Counted from the first letter of the stretch, positions 7,867 to 17,131 are shown. The stretch is 64,000 bases of DNA from Jeotgalibacillus terrae (GCF_016908195.1 NZ_JAFBDK010000001.1:1-64000); one strand, 5' to 3'. The notes: generated by a model not told the origin, from the sequence alone. A program made the numbers and translations.

Positions 7867-8635
7867 TCCGATACACTTTTCCTAACACATCTTTACCGCC
7901 TGTTACAGGGATGATGGCACCCGTTATAAAACTTGAATCATCTTCAATTAAAAATTTCAGGATGCGTGCGATATCTTCACCTGTACCGGGTCTGCCGACA
8001 GGATTATCATGATCATCCGACCCTTCACTATCTGCAATATCACGCTCTTTCCAATCCCCTTCAATATCACCGGGACAGATCATGTTCGCAGTAATACCGT
8101 TTTCTGCTTCTTCAAGAGCGATCGTTTTTGTAAGAGAAGCAAGACCGCTCTTGGCTGATGCAAATGCTGATCTGTAGATCCACCCTGACACATTGTCTAC
8201 TCTGTCATAACCAAATGTAATCAGTCTGCCCCATTTTTTCTTTCTCATCATCGGAACAATATGCTTGGATAAGTAAAATACAGCACTCAGGTTTCCATTT
8301 ATCATATTGTCCCATTCTTCAAATGAATATTCTGTCATCTTCTTACGTTCAGCAACATATGGACCTGCATTGTGAATTAATATATCGATTGAGTTAATAT
8401 TCTGCTCATTTAATTTATTTAATAAGGTCAGACTGCCTTCTTTAGACGCAATATCTGCTTTTATTGCCAGACAAGGCTGAGAACTGATTTGACTAAGTTT
8501 ATTCACCAATTTTTCTGCCTGCTGCTCATCAGACCTGTAATTGATGATCACTCTATATCCTGACGATGCAAGCAGTTTTGCAGTATAACTGCCGATCCCT
8601 TTTGACCCACCTGTTATTAATGCTGTTTTCTCCAT
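7862..8635 (-). CDS. Short-chain dehydrogenase with atypical active site
   Basis: A 257-residue classical-size SDR: GGSKGIG cofactor loop near the N-terminus, HNAGPY (equivalent of NNAG), and a CPGDIEGD C-terminal cofactor segment. The catalytic YxxxK is not canonical. The aligned segment reads FASAK, so Phe replaces the catalytic Tyr, and a Tyr lies four residues earlier (YRSAFASAK). The Ser position also looks replaced. Enoyl-ACP reductase-type SDRs use Y-x6-K; this would be Y-x7-K. It may be an enoyl-reductase-like enzyme or a non-classical SDR; the substrate is unknown. The ATG at 8635 follows GGAG 9 nt upstream. Confidence 0.75.
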   Translation of the reverse strand: MEKTALITGGSKGIGSYTAKLLASSGYRVIINYRSDEQQAEKLVNKLSQISSQPCLAIKADIASKEGSLTLLNKLNEQNINSIDILIHNAGPYVAERKKMTEYSFEEWDNMINGNLSAVFYLSKHIVPMMRKKKWGRLITFGYDRVDNVSGWIYRSAFASAKSGLASLTKTIALEEAENGITANMICPGDIEGDWKERDIADSEGSDDHDNPVGRPGTGEDIARILKFLIEDDSSFITGAIIPVTGGKDVLGKVYRK

Positions 8636-8709
8636 TGACGTCAACTCCACACAAGATTCTTATCATCATTGTATGAATAAAAGATTCATGAAAGCAACTA
8701 ATAACACGT

Positions 8710-9804
8710 TTAGTCAATGATCCCTGTACTGGTTATTGTCATATCAACATCTACTTTTACAGGCAGGTTTGCAAATTTCTCATGCCACTCTTTTTCATTC
8801 CACTCTTCAGGCATTAATGCAGCTGTCATTCGTCCGATACCTAAAATATCGGATTGATTTTCCTTTAAAACCGTAAATAAGACCTCTGTATCCTCCTTCA
8901 ATTTGTTTTCCCACCATGCTTCTAAAGAGTTTAGTTTTTTTGTGCCTATTAGATGATCAGGGCCATATTCTGCTACAGCTCCTTTAAGTTCAATGTTCAC
9001 TGAAAGACTGAATGGATTCTGTGATAACTCAAGGCTTGTCTTAGTTTTTTTAAACTCCAGAGTCATGTAATTTGATACTTCGGGTTCTCTGTCTTCTGAA
9101 TATTTTCTTGTTAGCCTCACTACTCTGTCGGTTTTATTTCTAAGTACGTTAAATATAGTACTTTGATCGTGATCTAAATATACTCCCGTATATTTATCCT
9201 TACTGAACAGTGAAGTACCAACTGCCTCTGCACGTTTTAGCTCATCTCTATAAACGATGAGTGGTATAAACAAATCAATACCCGGATCAAGCAGAATGGT
9301 ACAGGCATGCTGTAAAGTCATCTTAGGTATGACATTAATGATTTCAGAGCTTTCAAGGAGCCCGGCATAGTATTCTGATTTATTTTTCTGTGAATCAATT
9401 GGCTGATTTAGTAATTCCTTAGCTGAAGTATCTGTCATTGCCAGTCTTGCATTAAGATGGTGTCTGGGATCTCTATATATCACATCTATATAAGGATAAA
9501 TCTCTTCCTTAGAGAGTTCATTCCCCAAAACTACTACCTGCAGTTTTGAAAAATCTATATGCTCTGCAACAATCGTATCTAAGTGATATCTGCTATCCCG
9601 AACAGTGCTATTATTCGTTGATAAAACATTTACATTTTCAATCATCTCGTCAACTGGAGGAGCCACTGAGGTTGTTTCTTCTGATCCATCTTCTAACACA
9701 TCATATCCTACTGTGTAAATCAGCTGAACATCCTTAAGTAAATTTTGGTCCCAGCAGCCTGTCAATAAGCTCGCAGATAATATTATCAGAATGTATTTTC
9801 TCAA
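8710..9804 (-). CDS. gerAC: Spore germination receptor lipoprotein, GerC subunit
   Basis: A Ger(x)C-family lipoprotein of 364 residues with an N-terminal signal and lipobox LLTGC (Cys17), then WDQNLL as in other GerC proteins. GerC subunits sit on the outer face of the inner spore membrane in germinant receptors with GerA and GerB partners. The start is a TTG that overlaps the gerAB stop by 4 bp (TTGA), so translation is coupled. It is the last gene of the three-gene operon; only a weak 6-bp hairpin follows. The germinant cannot be told from sequence; the symbol means GerA-type subunit C, not a proven orthologue. Confidence 0.9.
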   Translation of the reverse strand: MRKYILIILSASLLTGCWDQNLLKDVQLIYTVGYDVLEDGSEETTSVAPPVDEMIENVNVLSTNNSTVRDSRYHLDTIVAEHIDFSKLQVVVLGNELSKEEIYPYIDVIYRDPRHHLNARLAMTDTSAKELLNQPIDSQKNKSEYYAGLLESSEIINVIPKMTLQHACTILLDPGIDLFIPLIVYRDELKRAEAVGTSLFSKDKYTGVYLDHDQSTIFNVLRNKTDRVVRLTRKYSEDREPEVSNYMTLEFKKTKTSLELSQNPFSLSVNIELKGAVAEYGPDHLIGTKKLNSLEAWWENKLKEDTEVLFTVLKENQSDILGIGRMTAALMPEEWNEKEWHEKFANLPVKVDVDMTITSTGIID

Positions 9805-10889
9805 TTATTTCCCAACCTTTTAGTTATTAAGCTGAAAATGAGTGTCAAAAAGGGAATTAACACCACTAATCCCACTCCCACTTCGAATAATTGATTCTGT
9901 ATCTCAGTAATCTCTATTTTTGAATCAATAAAGATTGAACCTATAAAGATCATAATTGATGTTATTGTAACCATAATCATGTGTCTATGAGCCTGGAGGT
10001 TAAAAAGTGATTGCATACTGATTCCCGCGACAAATAAATAATTAACGCAAACCGCAGTAGAAATAATAATCCAGAAAGTTAAAAATAGAATATCAATTCT
10101 ATCTATAATCATTAGACTCAATGCCTTCATAATATAAAGAACAGGATATGGTACGATCTTCAGTTCATCAATGTAAAAAAAAATTTGAACTGAAATGATC
10201 AGATATATATATATTAAGGTAACTAAACCTGAACCAATCATACCCTTCTTTAACCCAGCTAATTTATTCCCTTTTAAAAAATGAGAAGTAAATAAAATCA
10301 TCTCAAATCCTGATAGTGCAGCTATTGCAGGTATTACTCCTTTGATAATTGAATCCAAGCCTTCTGAACCGATTGGTAATAGATAAAAAAATTGTGGCTC
10401 AGCATACACGAAAAGAACAACAATTAGTAAAACCGGAATTAAGAATGAAATCAGCATTGAGAACCGGGCAATCAATGAAATGCTGTCTATACTTAAATAA
10501 AGTGAAGGAATCAGCAGTAACAAAACAATGATCCACCCAGGAGTGTAAATGTTAATCCAGTCAGTTATTAATTGCTGATAAGATGCTGTAACTAAAATCA
10601 TAATAAAAATTATATATAGTATGGTCAGAAGAAGTAGAAACTTTCCGATAACCTTTCCAAAAACAATGGCTAAGAAGTCAAAATAGGAAGAGTTTTTACA
10701 CCTGACGATCAGCCACATATACATAAGGATAATCACCTGAACGATCAAACCACCTAAGATCATTGAAATCCATGCATCCTGACCTGCTTTATTTGCGATA
10801 AGTGATGGCATTGATAAAGCTGACATACCCATTTGAGTCTGCAGAGTTAAAAAACAAAATTGCCATCCTGTTATACTATTTTTTTGCAT
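9801..10889 (-). CDS. gerAB: Spore germination receptor permease-like GerB subunit
   Basis: A 362-residue membrane protein with about ten helices, of the GerAB/ArcD/ProY family (APC superfamily). It starts MQKNSITGWQFCFLTLQTQMG, the usual N-terminus of endospore germination permeases. In known receptors this subunit binds the amino-acid germinant. The ATG at 10889 is preferred because a GGTGG site lies just upstream; the longer in-frame version starts inside gerAA. It overlaps gerAA by 14 bp and gerAC by 4 bp. Confidence 0.9.
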   Translation of the reverse strand: MQKNSITGWQFCFLTLQTQMGMSALSMPSLIANKAGQDAWISMILGGLIVQVIILMYMWLIVRCKNSSYFDFLAIVFGKVIGKFLLLLTILYIIFIMILVTASYQQLITDWINIYTPGWIIVLLLLIPSLYLSIDSISLIARFSMLISFLIPVLLIVVLFVYAEPQFFYLLPIGSEGLDSIIKGVIPAIAALSGFEMILFTSHFLKGNKLAGLKKGMIGSGLVTLIYIYLIISVQIFFYIDELKIVPYPVLYIMKALSLMIIDRIDILFLTFWIIISTAVCVNYLFVAGISMQSLFNLQAHRHMIMVTITSIMIFIGSIFIDSKIEITEIQNQLFEVGVGLVVLIPFLTLIFSLITKRLGNN

Positions 10890-12378
10890 GTTTCCACCAC
10901 CGATTTCTGCCATATCTGTTTTTTTTGATCGGCTGGGCATCTGCAGCTCTGGTTCGTAATTTAGACGCAGGAAGTCTGATAAAAGTATCTTTTATTCCTG
11001 ATAAGTGAAAAGGGGCTAATGGTGACAGATACGGTGATGTAAGAGACTCAAGTTTAATTAAATGAACCAGCAGAATGATGAGCCCTGCTGCTACACCGAT
11101 GAAACCGAACAGTGAAGCTAAAAGCATAAAAGGAAAACGCAATATCCTGACAGTTGTATTCATTTCCACAGATGGAACTACGAATGAAGAAATGGCTGTA
11201 AGCGCAACGACAATAACCATCAGATTTGAAATGAATCCTGCATTTACTACAGCATCTCCAATGACAAGACCTCCAACGATCCCGATTGTCTGACCAATCG
11301 GGTTTGGCAGCCTGACCCCTGCTTCCCGTATTAATTCTATCGTCAGTTCAAGAATCAGTGCTTCTACTAGCGGCGGATAAGGAATATTTTCAACTGCTCT
11401 TTTTGCAGGTAACGTCAGATCTTCCGGAATAATTTCAAAATGGTAACTAATAGTCGCAATATAAATTGCCGGTAATAATAAAGCGATTAAAAAACTCGCA
11501 ATTCTCAGTAATCGATAAAATGTACCAACTAAAAATCTGCCGTTATAGTCGTCTGGCGACTGATAAAATGAGAAAAAGTTGACCGGAGCCAGCAGCGCAG
11601 TAGGTGAACCATCCAGTATGAAAGCAATTCGCCCTTCAATTAGGTTACCTGCCGTGCGTTCAGGCTTTTCGGTATTTAGAAATTGTGGGAAAGGTGAGTA
11701 ATTACTATCTTCAATAAATTCTTCGATATACCCGACACTGAATGCCAGATCTATGTCAATTGCCTGCAATCTCATCATAAATTCTTCAACATGCATCGGA
11801 TCAGCTATATCATTTAAGTAAATCAGTGCACCTTTGGTATTTGAATACGATCCAATCGTAAAATATTTAATAACCAGGTGAGGACTTTTCAATCTGCTTC
11901 TGACCAGATTTAGATTAACAATCAGGTTTTCATTAAATCCTGTATGAGATCCCCGGACAATCTGTTCATTTTTCGGTTCCTGAAGAGAGCGCTGAAAAAC
12001 TTTCAAGGACTTAATACTTGTTATCGTCCAGGTGTCTCCGTCATTGAATACAATAAGCGTTTCGCCACTGAGCAGAATATTAATAGCGGCGGCAATTGAA
12101 AGGTTTGGACCCTGCTGTTTTACATCCAGCGTATCTGGTAGCTCTTCAGTTTTCCAAAACATTTCTGACATCCATTCGAGCAAGTTGCTCTGTTTCTGAG
12201 AATCAATCAGTGATTCATAATAGAGCATAACAGTCTGCTTATCCATATAATCAAGTACAACTGTTGTTAAGTCATCCGTATTACCGGAGCTGTAATCAAT
12301 CTGTTCAATTAATTCATTAAAGTTGTTACAATCTTTAATCAGCTGCAGTTGTTTAAACCTTTTCTGATCTTTCTTCAT
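10876..12378 (-). CDS. gerAA: Spore germination receptor GerA subunit
   Basis: A 500-residue GerA-family protein: a hydrophilic N-terminal domain of about 270 residues with FNDGDTWTI and the RIAFILDGSPTALLAPVNFFSFYQ segment, then about five membrane helices and a basic C-terminal tail. GerA subunits form the core of the receptor complex in the inner spore membrane and assemble as ion channels. It is first in the gerAA-AB-AC operon, with AAGG upstream and a match to a forespore sigma-G promoter at 12398-12428. Length is normal for the family. Confidence 0.92.
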   Translation of the reverse strand: MKKDQKRFKQLQLIKDCNNFNELIEQIDYSSGNTDDLTTVVLDYMDKQTVMLYYESLIDSQKQSNLLEWMSEMFWKTEELPDTLDVKQQGPNLSIAAAINILLSGETLIVFNDGDTWTITSIKSLKVFQRSLQEPKNEQIVRGSHTGFNENLIVNLNLVRSRLKSPHLVIKYFTIGSYSNTKGALIYLNDIADPMHVEEFMMRLQAIDIDLAFSVGYIEEFIEDSNYSPFPQFLNTEKPERTAGNLIEGRIAFILDGSPTALLAPVNFFSFYQSPDDYNGRFLVGTFYRLLRIASFLIALLLPAIYIATISYHFEIIPEDLTLPAKRAVENIPYPPLVEALILELTIELIREAGVRLPNPIGQTIGIVGGLVIGDAVVNAGFISNLMVIVVALTAISSFVVPSVEMNTTVRILRFPFMLLASLFGFIGVAAGLIILLVHLIKLESLTSPYLSPLAPFHLSGIKDTFIRLPASKLRTRAADAQPIKKNRYGRNRWWKHAKK

Positions 12379-12397
12379 ATAGACACATCCTTATCAT

Positions 12398-12428
12398 TAG
12401 TATGTCTGCTGAAGGAAAAATTTAATCA
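12398..12428 (-). promoter_or_regulatory. Candidate sigma-G promoter of the gerA operon
   Basis: On the minus strand TGATTA (-35, 12423-12428) is separated by 18 bp from CATACTA (-10, 12398-12404). The -10 is a perfect match to the sigma-G consensus and the -35 has one mismatch. Forespore-specific expression is what is known for gerA operons. The predicted transcript start is unusually close to the ribosome-binding site (leader of roughly 12-16 nt). Confidence 0.6.
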
Positions 12429-12458
12429 AAAAAACTCCCCTTATAGGAGAGTTTTTAA
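12427..12458 (-). terminator. Intrinsic terminator of the CAP-domain gene
   Basis: On the minus strand AAACTCTCC-loop-GGGGAGTTT followed by T, placed between the CAP gene stop and gerAA. Its T-tract overlaps the -35 of the candidate gerA promoter. Confidence 0.8.
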
Positions 12459-12468
12459 GTAAGATATA

Positions 12469-13236
12469 TTATTTGCCGATAAACATTTGTGTCCAGTAGT
12501 TGCCATTCTCTACATAACCAACACCAATATGAGTATATGAAGTACTAAGAATGTTCTGACGGTGTCCTTCACTGTTCATCCATGCATCAACAACCTGCTG
12601 AGGCGTTTGTTGACCCATCGCAATGTTTTCACCAGCTGAACGGTAGTCAATACCATAAGATTTCATCATATCAAATGGTGATCCATAAGTTGGACTAGTA
12701 TGAGAGAAATATTGATTTCTTGCCATATCAGCAGATTTTTCTTCAGCTACTGCTGATAGCTCCACATCCGCTGACAGTGCAGGCAAACCAGCCTTACTTC
12801 TTTCCTGATTTGTTAATTCAATCACCTGTGCCTCAAAGCTTCCAAGTTCTTGAGGCTGCTCAGAACCCGGGGCTTCTGATGCCGTTTCAGGTTCTTTTAC
12901 TTCTTCAGGCTGTGGAGCCGGCTCCGTTACAGTCACTTCTTCAGGTTGTGTAACAGGTTCAGCTGCTTTGTTTTCTTGTGCTGGCTGTTCAGGTTGAACA
13001 CTCTGTGTATCAGCCGGACTTGGATTTTCTGAAGGTGCAGGTTCAGCAGAAGACTCAGTCTCTTTTTCTACTGTTTTTTCAGGTGACTTGTACTGAATCT
13101 TAATATCATTTTGCTTTATAAAATACTCAAAGCAATCCTGATAGAAATTCTTTTCCCAATTTGCACTCGCTGTTCCTGTAGCAGGCGTTACAAGAGCAAA
13201 AACTATGGCTGCTGATGCTAGTACTTTTCCAAACAT
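12469..13236 (-). CDS. Secreted CAP/SCP-domain protein, YkwD-like
   Basis: 255 residues: a signal peptide (residues 1-25, cut after an ASA), about 90 residues rich in Pro, Glu, Val and Thr, and a C-terminal CAP domain (from about 130). The CAP domain has VIELTNQERSKAGL, the HTSP block and NIAMG, with GHRQNIL and HIGVGY near the end. CAP proteins of Bacillus such as YkwD are secreted or coat-associated; the biochemical role is not settled. The low-complexity linker suggests a spacer through the wall. The ATG at 13236 has GGAGGG upstream. It is monocistronic with its own terminator. Confidence 0.88.
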   Translation of the reverse strand: MFGKVLASAAIVFALVTPATGTASANWEKNFYQDCFEYFIKQNDIKIQYKSPEKTVEKETESSAEPAPSENPSPADTQSVQPEQPAQENKAAEPVTQPEEVTVTEPAPQPEEVKEPETASEAPGSEQPQELGSFEAQVIELTNQERSKAGLPALSADVELSAVAEEKSADMARNQYFSHTSPTYGSPFDMMKSYGIDYRSAGENIAMGQQTPQQVVDAWMNSEGHRQNILSTSYTHIGVGYVENGNYWTQMFIGK

Positions 13237-13535
13237 AAGATCCCTCCAAAAGTGTTTTGTCTTTCGACAACCTCATCTTAACACCGGTTATGCTGTAACA
13301 ATTGCGGCAGCATATGGAAGGAACAATGGTCAGGGAAAATCTTCTAAAATATTACGATTCATCGTCTCACAAACTGTTATTCTTTTGATAATATAAAGGT
13401 TTTCTAAAAAACAGCTTGTATAGAAAGACATGGAAAGGCTGTTAGTAGATATACCATAGCGGAAAACATTACATATATATAGCAGTTGACAACGTTTGCG
13501 AAAAATTCTTATTTATCAATTATGACAAGAGGTTA
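13237..13535. other. Non-coding gap before the CAP gene
   Basis: About 300 bp with no supportable gene. It must contain the CAP-gene promoter on the minus strand, but I see no clear -35/-10 pair. A TTGACA at about 13486 on the plus strand has no convincing -10 at 17 bp. Confidence 0.5.
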
Positions 13536-13793
13536 TCATTTGTTAAAAGTCTGTTCATAAATCACCTTAATATAATCATTTAATAAACGCTGCTGCTCAG
13601 GTGTTAATTCTGAATCACAGATTAATTGCCTCGTTATCATGTATTTTTCTTCAGGAGTCCTTCTAAGACGTGGATGAGTATTCTCATCATACAAATCACT
13701 CATAATTGATGTATTCATCATTTCAATTGAATTAATCGGCCTGTTTTTCCACAATGAAGCATACAGCCTCAGCACAAGATGAGGATCTGTCAT
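13536..13793 (-). CDS. Small uncharacterised protein coupled to CobW
   Basis: An 85-residue, soluble, mixed-charge protein that I do not recognise. It contains a central RLRRTPEEKYMI stretch and ends in a helical segment; no Cys pairs or His clusters suggest metal binding (one Cys only). Its ATG overlaps the stop of the CobW-family gene by 4 bp, so the two are translationally coupled and probably made in similar amounts. It could be a partner or client of the GTPase. Genuine coding is supported by the overlap and by the lack of a better frame. Confidence 0.7.
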   Translation of the reverse strand: MTDPHLVLRLYASLWKNRPINSIEMMNTSIMSDLYDENTHPRLRRTPEEKYMITRQLICDSELTPEQQRLLNDYIKVIYEQTFNK

Positions 13794-14704
13794 AACGCCA
13801 GGCGTTCCAGTTCTTTACGAATGTGCTCCACATTCAGGTTCTCACCAATAATCACAAAGTTTGCCGGCATTTTCATATCCTGCTCAAAGTAAAGAGGCAT
13901 ACCGTATGAATATTGAACAAGTGATGGGTACTTTTCATTTTTAAATGGAACGAATCCTTTCATACGGTACACTGTAGAGGATACCTCCCTCATCCAATCT
14001 TCAAATAACGTTCTTTCAACAGAATCCGAGAAAGTGTGGACAAGCACATTCAGATTTAACTCTTTATCAGCCCGGATGTTGGATGCCCCGGCATAATCTA
14101 CTGTTTGAATGTTTTTAAGTTCAGCAAAGTTTATTTTGGCATGCTGGGTCATGATTATTTTCGAAGAAGTAATGGTTTGCAATTCGTTTAAAATAAAAGG
14201 TATCCGGCTCTCACTGATTAAATCCATCTTATTAAGCAGAACGAGACTCGAAAACCTGATCTGTTCTCTTAACAGCTGCAGCGCCTGCACAGATAAATTA
14301 TCCCTGTTCTCCCACTGCATGACATCTACAGTGGTTAAAATCCCTTTGAATTCGAAACGGTCCGCAAATAAAGGTGACAGCACTGAATCTACTACTTCAA
14401 CCGGATGCGCAACACCTGTAGTTTCAATAATGAGCGTGTCAAAACCCCCATCAAACAATAGCTGTTGAAGTTGACTTTCAAGTTTGTCCTGAATCGTACA
14501 GCAAATGCAGCCATCAAGTAATTCAGCTAAGGGTATATCACTGTCCACTTCTTCAGAATCAATCGATACTTTTCCTGCTTCATTCATCAATACAGCAGGT
14601 TTACGTCCACTTTTTTTCTCATATTGAATCAGGTTTTTTAATAATGTTGTTTTACCGCTTCCTAAAAATCCTGATAACAAATATACTGGTATATTCTGAT
14701 TCAT
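13790..14704 (-). CDS. CobW/COG0523-family GTPase, putative metallochaperone
   Basis: A 304-residue G3E-family GTPase with Walker A GFLGSGKT (12-19), the metal-binding CxCC motif GCICC (Cys66, Cys68, Cys69), the ETTGVAHP switch region and the specificity motif NKMD (158-161), then a C-terminal CobW domain. Family members hand zinc or other metals to client enzymes, and Bacillus relatives (YciC/ZagA) respond to zinc starvation. No His-rich insert is present. The start ATG follows AAGGAAGAG. Only about 15 nt separate the start from the ctpA terminator, so no own promoter is possible there and expression must read through that terminator or start inside ctpA. No Zur-type palindrome was seen. Confidence 0.85.
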   Translation of the reverse strand: MNQNIPVYLLSGFLGSGKTTLLKNLIQYEKKSGRKPAVLMNEAGKVSIDSEEVDSDIPLAELLDGCICCTIQDKLESQLQQLLFDGGFDTLIIETTGVAHPVEVVDSVLSPLFADRFEFKGILTTVDVMQWENRDNLSVQALQLLREQIRFSSLVLLNKMDLISESRIPFILNELQTITSSKIIMTQHAKINFAELKNIQTVDYAGASNIRADKELNLNVLVHTFSDSVERTLFEDWMREVSSTVYRMKGFVPFKNEKYPSLVQYSYGMPLYFEQDMKMPANFVIIGENLNVEHIRKELERLAL

Positions 14705-14718
14705 CTTCTCTTCCTTTC

Positions 14719-14753
14719 AAAAAAACCCGGCCGGTAAATGGCCAGGTTTTTTA
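14719..14753 (-). terminator. Intrinsic terminator after ctpA, just before cobW
   Basis: On the minus strand AACCTGGCC-loop-GGCCGGGTT followed by seven T. It starts about 10 nt after the ctpA stop and ends about 15 nt before the cobW start. Confidence 0.85.
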
Positions 14754-14764
14754 TTACTTTAATA

Positions 14765-16258
14765 TTATGATGCTTCATCCACCTGAATGTCTGCTTCTTT
14801 AATCAAATAGTTAATCGCACTATTTTCCTGCGGGTCATCCTCTTCAAGCTGTTCACGAAGGCTTAGCATAATAGAGGATGCCGTTTCAGCATTTATGACG
14901 CCTGTAACTTCCAGGTCATTTTGCTCCTGATACGTTTCTACAGCGTTAACAGTAGATTCATCATATAAACCATCAACATCACCCGGGTTAATGCCTAAAG
15001 CATTTAGCATTTCCTCGGCAGTTTTCACCTGCTCTGAGAGGATAGACTCTTCAAGAGGTGTATCTATATTTAAATATGGAAGTGTTGCATAGTCCGGCAT
15101 ATCCACTTCAGTAGTTGGTGCTACTCCCTCTTCATGTACCCAGTTATCTTCAGGTGTTAACCAGCGTGCAGTAGTAATTTTCAAATTAGATGAATCATTG
15201 AAATCCTCTGCTGTTTGAACAGTTCCTTTGCCAAATGTATTTTTACCAAACAAAGGAATATCAGCTGTTTCATTAACTGCTGCTGCAACAATTTCAGATG
15301 CACTTGCACTTCCTTCATCAATCAGAACAGCGGTTGGCACTTCAACTTTATCGCCTTCCTGTGCTGCAATGACTTGCTTATCACCATTACTCTCTTCAAT
15401 TTGTACAATCGTTTCACCGGCAGGTACAAATAAATTAGCTATTGAAATAGCCTGTGGCAGCAGTCCACCCGGATTTTGTCTCAGGTCTAACACTAATGCC
15501 TGCATACCCTGTGATTCAAGATCTTTCAGTGCTTCAGTCAGTTCATCATAAGTCGTTTCAGAAAAACTAGTCAGCTGGACTGTTGCTACATTCTGATCAT
15601 TCATTTCATAGTATACAGTTTCTAATGGAATATCATCCCGTGTGATGGTCAGGTCCATTGTTTCCTGATTACCAGGTCTTTGAATCGTTAACGTTACATC
15701 AGTTCCTTTTTCACCTCTGATCAGTAAGACTGCCTCAGAAGCGCTCATACCCTGTATACTCTCACCGTCTACAGCCAGAATCTGATCATTTGGCTGAATA
15801 CCAGCTCTTTCTGCAGGTGATCCCTTGATTGGAGATACAACGGTGATCAAGTCATTCATTGATTGAATTTCTGCACCAATGCCCTGAAAGCTTGAAGTAA
15901 TATTTTCATTGAACTGTGCAGTTTCTTCCTGATTCATGTAATCAGAATAAGGGTCTCCAAGTGAATCAACCATTCCATTAATAGCCCCATTAATCAGATC
16001 TTCCTCAGTGTATTCAAGAAAGTAATTTTCCTGAATCTTATCATAGGCTTCGTAAAGTTTATTGAATTCAGTTCGTTCCTGCACGCCCACTGTTACTGCT
16101 TTTTCATCACCAAACGACAGTGCGAAAATGGAAATTCCAGCAGTCGCTAATACAGTGAAAAATAAAAGCATCACGAAATGAAATTTCTTTATATTTACAT
16201 AGTTGGACAAGGTCTCTTTTGCTTCTTCCTTTGTCACATTTTGATGCTCATTATCCAT
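14765..16258 (-). CDS. ctpA: S41 carboxyl-terminal processing protease CtpA
   Basis: A 497-residue membrane-anchored Tsp-like serine protease. Order: short cytoplasmic N-terminus, one membrane helix (about 27-48), N-terminal cap, PDZ domain (about 115-195, with KGSPAERAGIQPNDQI), S41 catalytic domain with GSASASEI (nucleophile Ser near 319) and FGKGTVQ (Lys344), and a C-terminal peptidoglycan-binding domain (about 410-470, NPGDVDGLYDEST). It cleaves substrates from their C-termini outside the membrane. The position next to deoD matches ctpA of B. subtilis rather than the sporulation protease ctpB. Confidence 0.88.
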   Translation of the reverse strand: MDNEHQNVTKEEAKETLSNYVNIKKFHFVMLLFFTVLATAGISIFALSFGDEKAVTVGVQERTEFNKLYEAYDKIQENYFLEYTEEDLINGAINGMVDSLGDPYSDYMNQEETAQFNENITSSFQGIGAEIQSMNDLITVVSPIKGSPAERAGIQPNDQILAVDGESIQGMSASEAVLLIRGEKGTDVTLTIQRPGNQETMDLTITRDDIPLETVYYEMNDQNVATVQLTSFSETTYDELTEALKDLESQGMQALVLDLRQNPGGLLPQAISIANLFVPAGETIVQIEESNGDKQVIAAQEGDKVEVPTAVLIDEGSASASEIVAAAVNETADIPLFGKNTFGKGTVQTAEDFNDSSNLKITTARWLTPEDNWVHEEGVAPTTEVDMPDYATLPYLNIDTPLEESILSEQVKTAEEMLNALGINPGDVDGLYDESTVNAVETYQEQNDLEVTGVINAETASSIMLSLREQLEEDDPQENSAINYLIKEADIQVDEAS

Positions 16259-16391
16259 TTTTTCACCACTTTCTCAACTTACGCTTTTGACAATCTACTT
16301 TATCTTAACAGCTTTGAGTATTAAGGAAAAGTAAAATATGAACATTCATCAATATGTCGAAATTGAATATGTATTGACATAGTAAACAAGA

Positions 16392-16425
16392 AATAAAACC
16401 GGCTGCAATAGGCAGCCGGTTAAAT
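16392..16425 (-). terminator. Intrinsic terminator of deoD
   Basis: A perfect 10-bp stem AACCGGCTGC/GCAGCCGGTT with a 4-5 nt loop, followed on the minus strand by TTAT and T-rich sequence. Confidence 0.85.
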
Positions 16426-16426
16426 A

Positions 16427-17131
16427 TTATTCTGCAATCGCAGCGTCTAATGCGACGACAATCATATCATTGAATGTAACCTGGCGCTCTTCTGAAGAAG
16501 TCGCTTCACCTGTTAAGATGTGGTCGCTTACAGTTAATACAGAAAGTGCTTTTCTGCCATGCTTAGCAGCAAGCGTGTAAAGTGCAGAAGTCTCCATCTC
16601 TACAGCTAAAATGCCATACTGAGCCCATTTTTCGTGCTCTGCATTATCATCATAGAAGATATCAGCTGTAAATACGTTACCAACCTGAAGATTAAGCCCT
16701 TTTTCAAGACCGGCATCATAAGCATTTTTTAATAGTCCAAAGTCAGCTGCAGGTGCGTAATCAACACCTTTAAACGTTCTTTGATTCATATTATTGTCAG
16801 TAGATGCAGTCATGGCAAGGATAACGTCACGGACTTTTACGTCTTTCTGGATTGCTCCACATGTACCTACGCGGATCAGATTTTTCACACCATATTCCTC
16901 AATCAGCTCATTTGCATAAATCGAAATTGATGGAACACCCATTCCGGTACCCTGTACAGAAATTTTATGTCCTTTATATGTACCAGTATAACCGAACATA
17001 TTTCTTACTTCGTTATAGCAGGTTACATCTTCAAGAAAAGTTTCAGCAATATATTTTGCTCTTAATGGATCACCAGGTAGTAGTACCGTTTCTGCGATAT
17101 CACCTTTTTTTGCACCGATATGAATACTCAT
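16427..17131 (-). CDS. deoD: Purine nucleoside phosphorylase, DeoD type
   Basis: A 234-residue cytoplasmic enzyme that splits purine (deoxy)nucleosides with phosphate into base and (deoxy)ribose-1-phosphate for salvage. The hexameric, bacterial DeoD type is shown by the N-terminal [31 protein letters not shown], the ribose-binding EMETSALY and the catalytic Asp in VSDHIL. Length equals the family norm. GGGAGG precedes the ATG. It lies upstream of ctpA in transcription direction with its own terminator between, the same neighbourhood as in B. subtilis. Confidence 0.95.
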   Translation of the reverse strand: MSIHIGAKKGDIAETVLLPGDPLRAKYIAETFLEDVTCYNEVRNMFGYTGTYKGHKISVQGTGMGVPSISIYANELIEEYGVKNLIRVGTCGAIQKDVKVRDVILAMTASTDNNMNQRTFKGVDYAPAADFGLLKNAYDAGLEKGLNLQVGNVFTADIFYDDNAEHEKWAQYGILAVEMETSALYTLAAKHGRKALSVLTVSDHILTGEATSSEERQVTFNDMIVVALDAAIAE

